Assembly (NCBI GenBank): GCA_028023455.1
Contig: JAQFVV010001051.1
Coordinates: 58,958 to 122,957, forward strand
Length of the DNA stretch: 64,000 nucleotides
Direction of reading: 5' to 3'
DNA from: Epiperipatus broadwayi
Lineage: Eukaryota; Onychophora; Udeonychophora; Euonychophora; Peripatidae
Position numbers and translations under genes: made by a program. The stretch's first letter is position 1; every line of letters begins with the position of its first letter. The notes beneath the pieces are model-generated. The model was given only the letters and a program-made list of their open reading frames with translations, was not told the DNA's origin and made no database searches. Below, one piece after another: positions 35,738 to 47,599 of the stretch.

Positions 35738-37519
35738 GGTGGATATATGCTTAGAAATGCCCATTTTGACTATATAAATAGACTTTGTTTTTAAAAAAAA
35801 AACTGTGCTGATATATTCTATTTTATACAAATGGGTAAAGAAATTTTGTTTGTCCTGATTTTTTATGTAGACGGATAAGACATTGTATTAAATATATATA
35901 TTTTTGTGTATTTGATATACGCTTAGAGAAATACGTATTTTACTTATGATGATGTTAACTAATGAATACAACAGTATTTTATATGTTCAATAGAAAATAA
36001 ATATAAATGAAATATTTTATATAAAAACGATGATAAATATATATGTTTTTGTTATTACAAAGATATTTTCTGCTCTAAAAAGAGTTAAATTAAAGCAAAT
36101 ATTTTGTAGAATATTTGATATATGTTTATCTCTGTAGTTTATAAGAGATTTTATAATTATTAATGATAATTTGGCATAAAATTTTTGTTCAGGTTCACAA
36201 CTGTAATATTTAGCAAATCAACGTAAATTATAGACATAAGCAAATACACACAGTGACAGTAAATGGGGTGTGTGGTCAAAATAATGTATGTTATTGTTTT
36301 GAAAATATTTAATGTTTATTTTACACGTCCGTATGTACTCCAATGTTAAGACCTATTTTTAGCTTATATAAATAATTTTCAATGATATTCATTTATCAAT
36401 TTCTTTTTACAAAACAATGTAGGATTACAATTTTAAGAAAATTAACTATGGGTAGTCAATTTTATGATAAAATAAAATGAATTTATAAAATGTTGCAAAC
36501 ATCAGGTATTTATTTATCTACTTTACCATTGTTTAATTGTTGGTTTAATTTGTATTATATTTTACTTATGCATGTTTTGCAAGACAAAATAATATTTCAG
36601 TTATTAATTGCCATGGTGGTTTTTGTTTTCAATTTTATTTATACATTTTTAAAAAATCTCATGCATATCTGTTAATGACAGATATCACAATGGATTTATA
36701 TAATTAATTCATCATGAACTCTTTATTATCATCATTAATAACATTCAATATTTATCTCACAATTTATAGTACTAGAGGGCTAACCATAAGGTTAATGTTA
36801 CAAGTACCCAATTTCCATGCAAAAAAAAGTGGTATCCATTACTATTTATAAATAATGGTTAAGAAATGTAGGCTATTAGTTAAGAAATCAATAAAAATTA
36901 TTATTAGATTTTTGTTCATGAACTATTATTTGGCTAATATGTGGTACTATTTAGAATTTATGGATAGCCCTTGTATTAAGTTCCCTAGTCATATATAAAA
37001 ATTAGTAAACTTCTTCAAGCGAGTAAACTATTATAATCCAGATGTAAATGCAGCTTCATTTATATATATGACTAGTTTAAAATTTAATGAGAGTGTTCAC
37101 TACTTACTTATATTAAAACCCATGCAGGTTAAGAATTTTAAGTCAAATGGTTGATAATAATATAAATATAGCATTAATTTCAAATTCATATATAGCCTCC
37201 AGTGTTCACGAATGAAGAAAATTTTGTTGTTAAACATTTCAGCACCCTTACTTTATTAGATTGCCAAACAATACTAAATTATCATTTGCATTAGCTAGCC
37301 TGGATGTAATTGAGACTGTGTTTATATCTGTATTGTAATGTTTTTACCCTTTATTGAAAAAGTTACTACATGTTTTAATGCTCATATCCTTCCAATGCAG
37401 TTGATGTGAATGGTGTGTTGCATCAAATGAATCATCTAGTAATGCATGGGTACTTAAATATTTATCAGCAGCAGTTGGATCACAGGGCAAGACTAAACAT
37501 CATATATAAAGTTGAAAAT
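35738..37519. other. AT-rich intergenic DNA
   Basis: No gene seen. A 61-codon frame at 36490 is low in complexity, hydrophobic and probably chance. Confidence 0.55.
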
Positions 37520-37925
37520 AATATAGATTACCAGTTCTTACTTATGGATCTAAGACTTGCAAAAGCAATATAAAAACATCAGATGTATTTAATAAAATGT
37601 GGAGAGATGTATTTTGGAAATAGCAAAAAGGGATCAATAATAAATATTTTTCTGAGAGCAAACAGGGATTGTTGATATCAGTGCAAAAGATTAAGAGACT
37701 TCAAACGGAGCTGTGATAAAAATATTGCTAGAAAAATAATAATAATAGATTAACATTTGTTGTTTAAACTGGATTTTAAGAAAAATTAAAACACCCAGAA
37801 AGAGACCACATATGAGATGGATGGATTAAATAAGAAAGTTTGTTGGTATGATGTGAAAAAGAGAATTTACGAATCAACATAGCTTTATTCTACAGTGAAT
37901 CGGCAAAATTTGAAAATTATGGTGT
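37520..37925 (+). pseudogene. Strongly decayed RTE LINE 3' fragment
   Basis: Recognisable blocks in RTE order are TTACCAGTTCTTACTTATGG, ATGTGGAGAGATGTATTTTGG, AACTGGATTTTAAG, CCCAGAAAGAGACCACA and TATGAGATGGATGGAT. They align to 50460-50860 of the near full-length copy. Many indels and stops show it is much older than the 34.9-kb copy. Confidence 0.8.
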
Positions 37926-38689
37926 TGATATATATTATATATACCTCAAAACAATGGTGCAACATGTAACAGTAAAATTATATATATATATATCTTGAGT
38001 AGAAGGTAAATTGTTAAACAAAACGACGTTTTATTCTTTAGTAAATAAATGAAAATTTGAATGCATTTTTCCGAGTATAAAAGCGCAGTAAATGCCTTCT
38101 TAAAGATTACAATGTTTAAATATAAAGATGTGTAAAGAAATTTTGTTAAGGAGTAGCAAGAACCGACAATTTGGACATAATGATAATTCAGGGTCATTTT
38201 TATCATAGTATTCAATTAGTTACTTCTGATATCGAAAGAACTCAACAAAAACATAAAATTTACTATTGTTCATACATTTTATATTATATGAACATTAAAA
38301 AAATATTATATAATAAAAGAATTTCTTGTAAAATCTTTTAGACTCATTTCGCTTTCAACATTTTTTTTTTTATTTCATTTCAAAATGCTATGTTCCTGTC
38401 TAGTGATTCAATAAGCTGTTATTCGGTTTGTTGTAATAATAAATTAAACGTACAATTAGAATTAGATCTTAATATTAACTTTGAACTAAAGACGTTATTA
38501 TTATCTTAGAAATCAAATATACTTTATAATTAGAATTTATATAATAATATTGAAATTTCTAATTATTTTTTAACATATAATCAATAACAATTTAATAATT
38601 ATTTATAGGACTTTTATCTATGATTAGAAGTTTAAATCACATGATTATGACTTATTAAAATGTCAATAATTAAATCAAAATATTTAATT
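37926..38689. other. AT-rich intergenic DNA
   Basis: A TA run at about 37978-37993 and poly-T tracts. No gene seen. Confidence 0.6.
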
Positions 38690-38945
38690 CTAGATGTAGT
38701 TTGTAATAATGGCATTTTATTTTTAATTATATGTTGAAATATTTCCATCATCTAGAATTAATTGTCAAATGTCTAGAAAAATTCAAAGTTTATTAAAACT
38801 TTTCAAATGCATTATTAAATTGTTAGCAATAGCATACGTGTTATATATTAACATGTGTTATTGCTAACAATAGATTGTATATGAAAATTTTAAATAAAGT
38901 TTTATTTTTTTCTAAAGACATTAGACAATTTTAAGATCGAAATTG
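38690..38945. repeat. Foldback made of two PLE-tail ends
   Basis: The left part matches the minus-oriented PLE/SINE tail (TTTCCATCATCTA, AATGTCTAGAAAAATT, TTGTTAGCAATAGCA). After a short TTATATATTAA spacer the right part repeats it in inverse order (TTATTGCTAACAATAG, then TTTTTCTAAAGACATT). This is the PLE terminal sequence duplicated head to head with no coding part. Confidence 0.75.
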
Positions 38946-38984
38946 TTCAACATAGAATTATATTTAATTTTTGGATATTTCTTA

Positions 38985-39855
38985 TAATTATAAATTTATT
39001 TAAACGCACATTGATTAATAAGCTGTAACCTCGTAAAATTGCGATAGTAGGGACCTCTACAGGACTTAACCACAAGCTTACATTTAGGAAGAAAAGAGGG
39101 GAACCCTTCTTTACTTCAATCTACTTTCTATATAAATAGGTGAAGCTGAAGCGGTTAGGTTAGATCTGAGATCGTGAAGCTATTTAATACTTCACTGATT
39201 AATTCCACATTTCTTATTACACATTAATACTTGCTAAATCTTTCGATTTACAAGTCAATGAAAAGATCTTATAGTTAGAAATATATTACGATAATTTAAA
39301 GTTGTAATTATAAATTTATTTAAACACACATTGATTACATAAGTAATATTTTCTAAGACTATAACCTCAAGAATGTGCACATAAAATTGTGATACTAGGG
39401 ACCTCTACAGGTCTTAACCATAAGCTTACATTTTGGAAGAAAAGAGGTCCCTACTATCACAATTTTACATACACATTCTTGAGGTTACACCCTTAGTAAA
39501 TATTACTTACATAATCAATGTGCATTTAAATAAATTTATAATTACAACTTTAAATTATCATAATAGATTTCTAACTATAAGATCTTTCCATTGACTCATT
39601 GTAAATTGAAAGGTTTTGTGAGTATTAATGTGTAATAAGAAATGTGGTCTTAATCAGTGAAGTATTGAATAGTTTCATGCTCTCAGATCTAACTGCTTCA
39701 GCTTCATCTATTTATATAGAAAGTAGGTTGAAGTAAAGAAGGGTTCACCTCTTTTCTTCCAAAATGTAAGCTTGTGGTTAAGACCTGTAGAGATCCCTAC
39801 TGTCACAATTTTACGTGCACATTCTTGAGGTTACAGCCTTAGTAAATATTACTTG
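38985..39855. repeat. Large inverted duplication of a TATA-containing repeat unit
   Basis: A unit of about 360-380 bp starts (GTAATATT.ACTAAGG)CTGTAACCTC and contains TAGGGACCTCTACAGG, AAGAAAAGAGG and a TATA-like CTATATAAATAG. It is present on the plus strand (38985-39340) with a truncated second copy in tandem (39340-39447). The same pair then follows inverted (39448-39515 and 39495-39855). The TATA word about 100 bp in, and TGTAAC at the start, suggest an LTR-like origin, but no termini were proven. Confidence 0.75.
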
Positions 39856-39886
39856 ATATTTATTATAATAAATATTTAAAAACCAG

Positions 39887-40146
39887 GCACTTTTCATACT
39901 TTCAAGCATCCACCAACTATCCACACTATCTCATACAACTGATATACATGATCACACACATGTAGAAAAGACAAATAATTACCAATATACATATTTCATG
40001 CTTAACCAACATTCATCAGTTGGTCCAGATTATCATCTCCCACCTATATATATAATCCATGCTCAATATATATTAAGATTGCAAATTCTCACACCCTAAT
40101 GAACAGGCTTCAGTATACTCCAACCTCCAACTTTTCAGCCATCCAT
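39887..40146. repeat. Foldback family A, copy 2 (one arm only)
   Basis: The left arm is complete (CACTATCTCATACAAC, CATGTAGAAAAGACAAAT, CATCAGTTGGTCCAG), followed by the family's middle block (CCTCCAACTTTTCAGCCATCC). The right arm is missing and foreign sequence with an open frame follows. It contains the best hammerhead-like sequence in the window. Confidence 0.85.
39981..40025 (-). ncRNA. Candidate type I hammerhead ribozyme
   Basis: Read on the minus strand: ACCAA (stem I, 5' side), CTGATGA (core), ATGTT-GGTTA-AGCAT (stem II, five pairs with one G-T), GAAA (core), TATGTAT (short stem III and loop, A-T and T-A pairs), A (cleavage position 17, giving a TA dinucleotide as in NUH), then TTGGT (stem I, 3' side, pairing with ACCAA). 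Every invariant core position that I can check by hand is present. Very short stem III helices are known for hammerheads of retrotransposon-type repeats. It lies inside a foldback repeat. Self-cleavage has not been shown; this is a structural prediction by eye. Confidence 0.7.
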
Positions 40147-40428
40147 ATCATTGAAAATCTGATAGCAGAAAGAACAAATCAGCATGCTAATTTGGAGAGA
40201 TATGATTTGCAAACAATGAGAGAATCAATTGAAATATTAAAGAGACCTACTGGTTTAAATAGGGCTGATGAAGCACAATGTATTCCAGCCATATGGAAAT
40301 TTCTTATTTTATCTATGTCTTGTAATGTTGACTTTAAATTAATGGGTGGTAAAATTAAGAGAAATATACATTTTGATAAACCTCACATTCTGAATACTAA
40401 ACTATTTCAAATGGAATCTCATGCTTGA
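40099..40428 (+). CDS. Unrecognised open frame, 109 codons
   Basis: Open from ATG 40099 to the stop at 40426-40428. The first 15 or so codons are foldback family A sequence. From about 40146 the frame is unrelated to any repeat seen here and remains open for about 94 codons. It has a mixed, non-repetitive composition, with IENLIAERTNQHANLERYDL and later AIWKFLILSMSCNVDFKLMG. In DNA this AT-rich such a frame is longer than most chance ones. It could be a piece of a mobile element or an integrated sequence interrupted by the foldback on its left and the microsatellite on its right. I do not recognise a family and assign no function. Confidence 0.3.
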   Translation: MNRLQYTPTSNFSAIHIIENLIAERTNQHANLERYDLQTMRESIEILKRPTGLNRADEAQCIPAIWKFLILSMSCNVDFKLMGGKIKRNIHFDKPHILNTKLFQMESHA

Positions 40429-40561
40429 CCTCACACTCAGTCACATTACAGTCTGAGATTGAACAAATTTTTTTTCAAGAGTTTACCTTGACAATGCTGG
40501 ATGCTAGTTCATCGAAATATTGGTATATAATAGAAAATAACATACAGTTTTACCCAAAAAA

Positions 40562-41494
<933 letters not shown>

Positions 41495-42799
41495 ATTGCC
41501 CAAAGAAAACAGTTGGATTGGATTATAAAAAGTCACCTGATTACACCTTGTTATCATAATAAAATTGAGCCATACATAGCTGTAACATATCATAATGTAA
41601 ATTATCATAAATTGACTTCTCATTGATAGAATTATCCAACGATTTCATTTTACTGGATTTTATCTCTATGTTTAAAACCAAAAAATACTAAGATCTTTTT
41701 TTCAATGACTCAATTGTTTTTCTGTATTGTGGTGCTTAGATTACTTGGCTTTAATTCTTTCTTTGTAGGTATTTGTAGTGTGTGTTTGCCAGTTTGCATT
41801 TATTTCTTGGTAAAAAAATGTAACTAAAATATGAGGTTTAATTAATTAATAACAAAGACCAAATAATTAAAAAAATATAATTCTGTTAGCAATAATAATA
41901 AAAAAAATATTAAATGAATGCAATAACAGTAACAAGTTTTCAAAAATGAATCATCAAACATAATGATGTTTTAATCATTATAAACTTATTGTATATGAGT
42001 GTTAAGAAAAGGTAAATTAATTTAAATTTGGAATACATATTGTGTTAAGCATGCTTTCATCAGAATGCTGCCAGAGTCATAGAACTCTTTTATCTCACAG
42101 TTGAAAAATTGTGACACATGTAGTGTATTTTAACATAATGTAAAACAGAACACTTTGTTGGAGAAAGCTGTTAATCTCTGTTTAAAAAAAACACAATTAC
42201 AAATAATCAATAAGATAAAGAATGATTTATTGTATCTTTAATTAAATAATAAGGTCTGTTTTCTTCAAGTATCCAACTTAAAAATGTAGCTGCTTCATAA
42301 AACTAGCAAATTATTAACCCAACATGTAATATTATTTTAAGTATGATTTCAATTAACCTAATTTCAACAGGTATGGTGACATTCCTTAAGAGGCTAATCA
42401 AGCTCACTTTATTAATAAAATGAGAATATAATGTGTTAGGAGATTCACTCAACTGAACCATAATATTTATACTATATTCAGGTCAAAAGTATAATTAAAT
42501 ATACAATATAATATTTAAGAAATCTTGTATGTATATGTGGGGGTAAATAGAAAGGGTAATATCTATTAAATATCTCAACCATATGTTTAGGTACCTTTAA
42601 TTAGGGAAAATAAGATTAAATCAATAGACCAATAAAACATATAAAGTGTTAAGTATTATGACTTATTTATAAATGATTATTAATTATCTTTAAGCATTAA
42701 GAACCAATCTTCAAAATTCACAGAATCAATAACATACACTTATATTAATGAGTAATCACTGAAACACACAGACTTCTTATATAACTGGGTTTATATATG
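41495..42799. other. AT-rich intergenic DNA
   Basis: No gene or clear repeat seen. Confidence 0.6.
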
Positions 42800-43195
42800 T
42801 AATATATAGGGTATATGAGCACAGACTTTCACATGACCGACCACTCTCCACACTATCTCATAACCCTGATACATAAGAATCTTGGCCTTAGGATGGTCTT
42901 TGAGGGTTCCATCATCAGATTTTCAATTGTATGGACAGTTGAAGAGTTGGAGTGTGGAGTAGATTGAGGCCTGTCCATTAAAGTATGAGGATTGGCTATC
43001 TTAATATATATCTGAGCACTTATAGCATATATGTGGAGAGATGGTAATCTGGACCAACTGATGATGATTGCTGGTTTAGCATGAAATACATATATTGGTG
43101 ATTATTTATCTTTTCAACATATATGTGTTCAAGTGTATGAGTGTTATGAGATAGTGTGGAGAGTGGTGGGTCATGTGAAAATCTGTGCTCATATA
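42800..43195. repeat. Foldback family A, copy 3
   Basis: The termini are inverse copies (TATGAGCACAGACTTTCACATGA at the left, TCATGTGAAAATCTGTGCTCATA at the right). Inner sequences match the family: CACTATCTCATA, then GAGTTGGAGTGTGGAG, GACCAACTGATG. A hammerhead-like sequence lies in the right arm at 43053-43099 on the plus strand: ACCAA, CTGATGA, a TGCT/AGCA hairpin with a 3-4 nt insertion before it, GAAA, TACATATA and TTGGT. The left arm has been replaced in that region. Confidence 0.85.
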
Positions 43196-43689
43196 CCCTA
43201 TATATTAATGAGTAATCATAAATTAAATATACTACCTGTATTTTATGATAATTTCCTTCTTATGAGAACTTTCACTGATCAAGATTAATATGAAAAATAT
43301 AACATTTAAACATATTTGAAAAATATATTACTTATAATTTAAAATAAATTTAAAATGTTCAGAATCTTGTTTCTGGCACATTTTTTCAAAATATCTGAAA
43401 ATAATAAATCTTTTAATGTTTTGGATGATAAAATTCTTATAGATATGTGAAACATGATTTAAGCCATATAATGAATAATTTGTAATTATGTTTGAGTCTT
43501 TTAAGTATTCTTTACTATGGGGAAATTAAAATTATTCCAAAGCTAAAATAAGTGAATTTGTCTCCTAGGTGTGAAATATTATTATTAATCTCTAAATGTT
43601 GGCATTCATAAATTATAGTTTTTCTTATAATATTTATAAAGATACAAACAATTAGCTAAAATTTCACAGTTATCTAAAGTTGTAATTAT

Positions 43690-43910
43690 AAATTGTGATT
43701 TAATCAGGGAAATATTGAATAGCTTCGTGCTCTCAGATCTAACTGCTTTAGCTTCACCTATTTATATAGAAAGTAGATTGAAGTAAAGAAGGGTTTCTGT
43801 CTTTTTTTCCAATGCATAAGCTTGTGGTTAAGATCTGTAGAGGTCCCTACCTTTGCATTTTCAACCGCATATGCTTTAGGTTTATTGCCTTAGTAAATAT
43901 TAGTTATCTA
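43690..43910 (-). repeat. Single copy of the TATA-containing repeat of 39 kb
   Basis: The minus strand repeats the unit seen at 38985-39855: GTAGGGACCTCTACAG, AACCACAAGCTTATG, CTATATAAATAGGTGAAGC and TCTGAGAGCACGAAGC. It stops abruptly at about 43690. About 4 kb separate it from the inverted pair. Confidence 0.8.
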
Positions 43911-43913
43911 AAG

Positions 43914-44125
43914 TAAATGTATTTATCCATGCAAAGATAAAAATTATTAGTTAAATTTTGTATTTAATGATAATTATAAAAGATTTGTGTTTATCCACAT
44001 GAAGATAGAATTCACTAGTTAAAGTTCATATTTTAAAATAAAAAATATTCAATATATAATTAGTTGTATAGGAGAAGATAAATCTTAGTAGTTAGATTCA
44101 TATGCAATGAAATATTGTTCAATAC
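43914..44125. repeat. Degenerate tandem repeat, unit about 70 bp
   Basis: Three loosely similar units carry TTTATCCA(T/C)..AAGATA followed by TAGTTAAA(T/G)TT and TAAT or AAAAT words, near 43918, 43987 and 44060. Similarity is weak. Confidence 0.35.
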
Positions 44126-46289
44126 ACTGTTGTTGCTTAAGTAAATTTTATCAAGCAAGTTTTTGAAATGAAATAAGTGCATAACAATATTCTTTCCATA
44201 TAGTTTTAAATTTTCATATCCATATCCAAGATTTTTAGTTTTATTCCTTTTAAAAATGCATTGTAAATATAATTAACATTGTTAAATGTTTAGGTCTTCA
44301 TTCAGAATAATTTTGAGAAACATTTGCCATTAAGTTAAATGTATATTACATTTTCCTACTACATTGTCAGGGTTTAGCAAGATGCTCATATGACTAATTT
44401 TAAATTTATTATAATACAGTAGAGGTGCAGTCAGTTAATAGGAAAGACAATAATTCTTAACTCATAGTGGTATTTATAGGTTTGCATTATGTGATTAATG
44501 TGGTCATCATCTTTATTCAAAATCATCCCTCTTCTAACTTTATATAGAAAAGTTTTATCATAATTGATAGGAGTTAATAAATCTTCTGGTGAGATTTGGA
44601 TGATTTAAAATTTTATAGTGTCAATTTATAGAATAAAATAATTTTAATATTATGAAATAAAACATTTAAAATATTTCAAGCACACTAGTACATGAATCAA
44701 TAAAATTAAAATACATATTATTATACAAACAAATATTTATGTTATAAATATCAAAATAAATGATTTTTTACTTTATCTATTTTTAAATTCTCATTATATC
44801 TAATATTTTATTACCAATAATCATAATAATAATAAATAGACATAAGTATTTTAAAGTTAAACTGCATTCAAAAATTAGAATTATTTATGCACACACACAT
44901 GTATATATAATGTTAAATTTTTTTATCATTATTCAGTATAATTTTAAACCATGTGTGTACAATAATAAAGGTAATATTATACTAAAACTATTCTTAAGTA
45001 ATTTCTTTTTATTATTATTAGTGTTATGCCTTTTTATTTTATGCGTAGTTCTTTTATATATAAATTAACATGCATTAGTGTTATATATTAAATGTGAATC
45101 GTGATAAAAAATGTTGATATACTTATATGAAAATATCATATTTGTAAAATATGTTTGAAAAGACATCTTGGATGAGTATAATAATTTGTTTTATGAGGAA
45201 TATTATCAATAATTTAATATCCTTTGTATATCATTGTACATAATCATAACAATAATAATAGTAATATTTAGCAATATTTGTGATATTAATAAGCCAATAC
45301 ATTTACATTAAATATCATTACAATATATATATATATATATTGTACCAGTCAGATGATGTATGTTGGTTTAACCTAGTTCGAATACTAGGCAAAGTACCTC
45401 CAGGCCACCCATACATGAGATATTAAATCAAGAATACTATGACCTCTGCCCTATTCACCTATTGTCGAGTCTAATTATGAAACAACAACATTATCTGAGA
45501 CATACATAAATTTATTTTCTTATCCGTCCCAAAGCTTAGCATCAGGGAGAGACATGGATGAGAACACTTACAGGACTAACTAAGTTAAATGTGCATAAAA
45601 AAACAATATGAAATATGTAGTTGTGGGTGCCTGGATCATTTGATAAGTAAAATAAAAGATGAAGCTAATAAGAAATTGAAATAAAATTAGAGAACTTAAG
45701 CTTTTAGATTAAATAACATATTTTAATAAAATGTGACTTTTAAATATTTGATAAGTTTTAAGCTTCTTCACTATTCCCCTATTGATTAGATATATATAAC
45801 TTTACAAGAAGGCAGAGGGCAATTACATAACATTTTGTGGTTTAAACATTACTTTCCCAATTTGAATACAATTATTAACTTGTGTCCCCTCAATAAAGCC
45901 AAATGAAAATAACTTTTTCAAAAGCATCTACTAGTTGCTTTGTGCTTTTGAAAATATTTAAGGATTTCTTAAAAATAATTATTTTAAGATGGAATGAATG
46001 TAAACAAAGTAGGCATTATTGAGGAGACTAAGTTGGCAGATAAAAGGAAACTTTATTATTTAAAATGATGGAGATTATTTTACATTGGAAAGTTTTAAAT
46101 GGAAAAAAATAATTTAAACTGCAAACAAAAACAAGAAAACATTTTTATGCATTTTAAATGAGGAATAGTGAAGGGGGAAAGGTTAAATATAAATAGATGA
46201 TCACACAAAAATTGAATATACATCTAATATTAGTATAATAGAAAACAGTTACATTATATATATATATATATATCAATAAATGAAACAGT
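44126..46289. other. AT-rich intergenic DNA with one possible tRNA-like scrap
   Basis: No gene seen. Around 45345-45420 a less AT-rich patch has AGTTCGAATACTAGG, close to a pol III box B, and may be an old SINE. A TA run lies at about 45324-45340. Confidence 0.45.
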
Positions 46290-46965
46290 TAAGAAAGGTA
46301 TTTATCAAAAGGTAAAGTAGTAAATAGTTCATGAGGAGACATATGGTTACCCGTCGGGCATCCTTGGTCCAGTTCCCTTGATGTTTGTGGCTCGATATGT
46401 CTGTAGAGAGATATTTGTCCGGACAAATGAATTTGAAGTAGGCAGCATTTTAAGACTAAAGGCATACACATGGCTGACAGTTCACATTTATAGATGGTTG
46501 GGCACATTAGCATTTTGATGGGCATAGGACCCTGGCTGCAGGCAAAGCTGTGGTGCTTAACCGCCAAACATGATCGCATCCATCAAACTAGTATAACTTT
46601 TAGCATGTTGCATGTTGAAACTTTGAATAGGAATTTTTTTACAAAACTAGGATCACTTTAAAGCACAAACTGCTGAATCTTCAAGTACAAAATCAGAATG
46701 ACTGTGAGGACAAAATTTGAATAAGTTCGAGAACAAAATATGAATCAGTTGAACAGCAAAATCTATCTAATTCAGGAACAATATTTAACTGCTTTTATAA
46801 GTAAGATTTCTTCTCAAAGCAAAGCACAGAATCTGCATGAATCAGAAAAAGAATCAAAGAAAGACCAAGTCTTTTGTTCTCCTCTCCTTTTTATACCTTT
46901 CTAAGAGCTACCCTTCTATTGTTTTGCGTGAGATTTTAGATCTTGATAAGCCCCCCACACTCCTT
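46290..46965 (-). mobile_element. Possible 5' end of an LTR-type element (LTR plus short ORF)
   Basis: Read on the minus strand, a segment starting TGTGGGGGGCTTATC near 46962 contains a TATA-like TATAAAAAGG (46887-46896). It then has repeated (A/T)TTTTGT-type phrases with TGATTC words, then AGTTTGATGGATGCG and an open frame of 96 codons (46579 to 46289) starting MRSCLAVKHH. The arrangement of promoter, leader and ORF resembles the 5' end of a retroelement. The ORF has no family I recognise, and no second LTR was found. Confidence 0.4.
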
Positions 46966-47518
46966 TGTTTTGAAGTAAGTTTTTACTAAAAATAAACTTT
47001 CATTTTTTTTTTATCAAATTGTGCATTTAAGTTTGAATTTTATTTAATTAAAAGGCCATCTTTAATTGCCTTGAATGGACTAACTAATTAAACATATCAT
47101 TCCTTTAGAAATGTTGGCAGGCTTATCTTAGAATAAAATCATACACCATTTTAACAAAATTTAAATGACAAAATTAAAAGAAAAATATCTTATTTCTTTT
47201 TAATAAAATAACCTTTTAGTTCAACAGAATTTTACATTAAATCATATATATATACGCTTGACATGTATATATGTTTGATTAATAAATTTTAAAAGTAAAT
47301 TTTCATAGTAATTTAATCTTAACGGAATTTATTTTAAAGAAATATTTTAACACAAAAACAAATTTAAATACCTTTAAGTAAGCCAAATGAACATATTAAT
47401 TTTAGCTTTAATGCAAAACCCTGCTGATACTGGACTATAAACTTAATTCAGGACTACAATATCCATTAAGTCTATAGAAGGCTATTAAGCATGGATCGGA
47501 CTTTCAGATCCATTGCTT
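46966..47518. other. AT-rich intergenic DNA
   Basis: Poly-T and TA patches. No gene seen. Confidence 0.55.
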
Positions 47519-47533
47519 CAATATATATATATA

Positions 47534-47596
<63 letters not shown>
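47519..47596. repeat. (AT)n microsatellite
   Basis: Almost pure AT dinucleotides with one GA break near 47535, directly upstream of the RTE element. Confidence 0.95.
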
Positions 47597-47598
<2 letters not shown>

Positions 47599-47599
47599 C

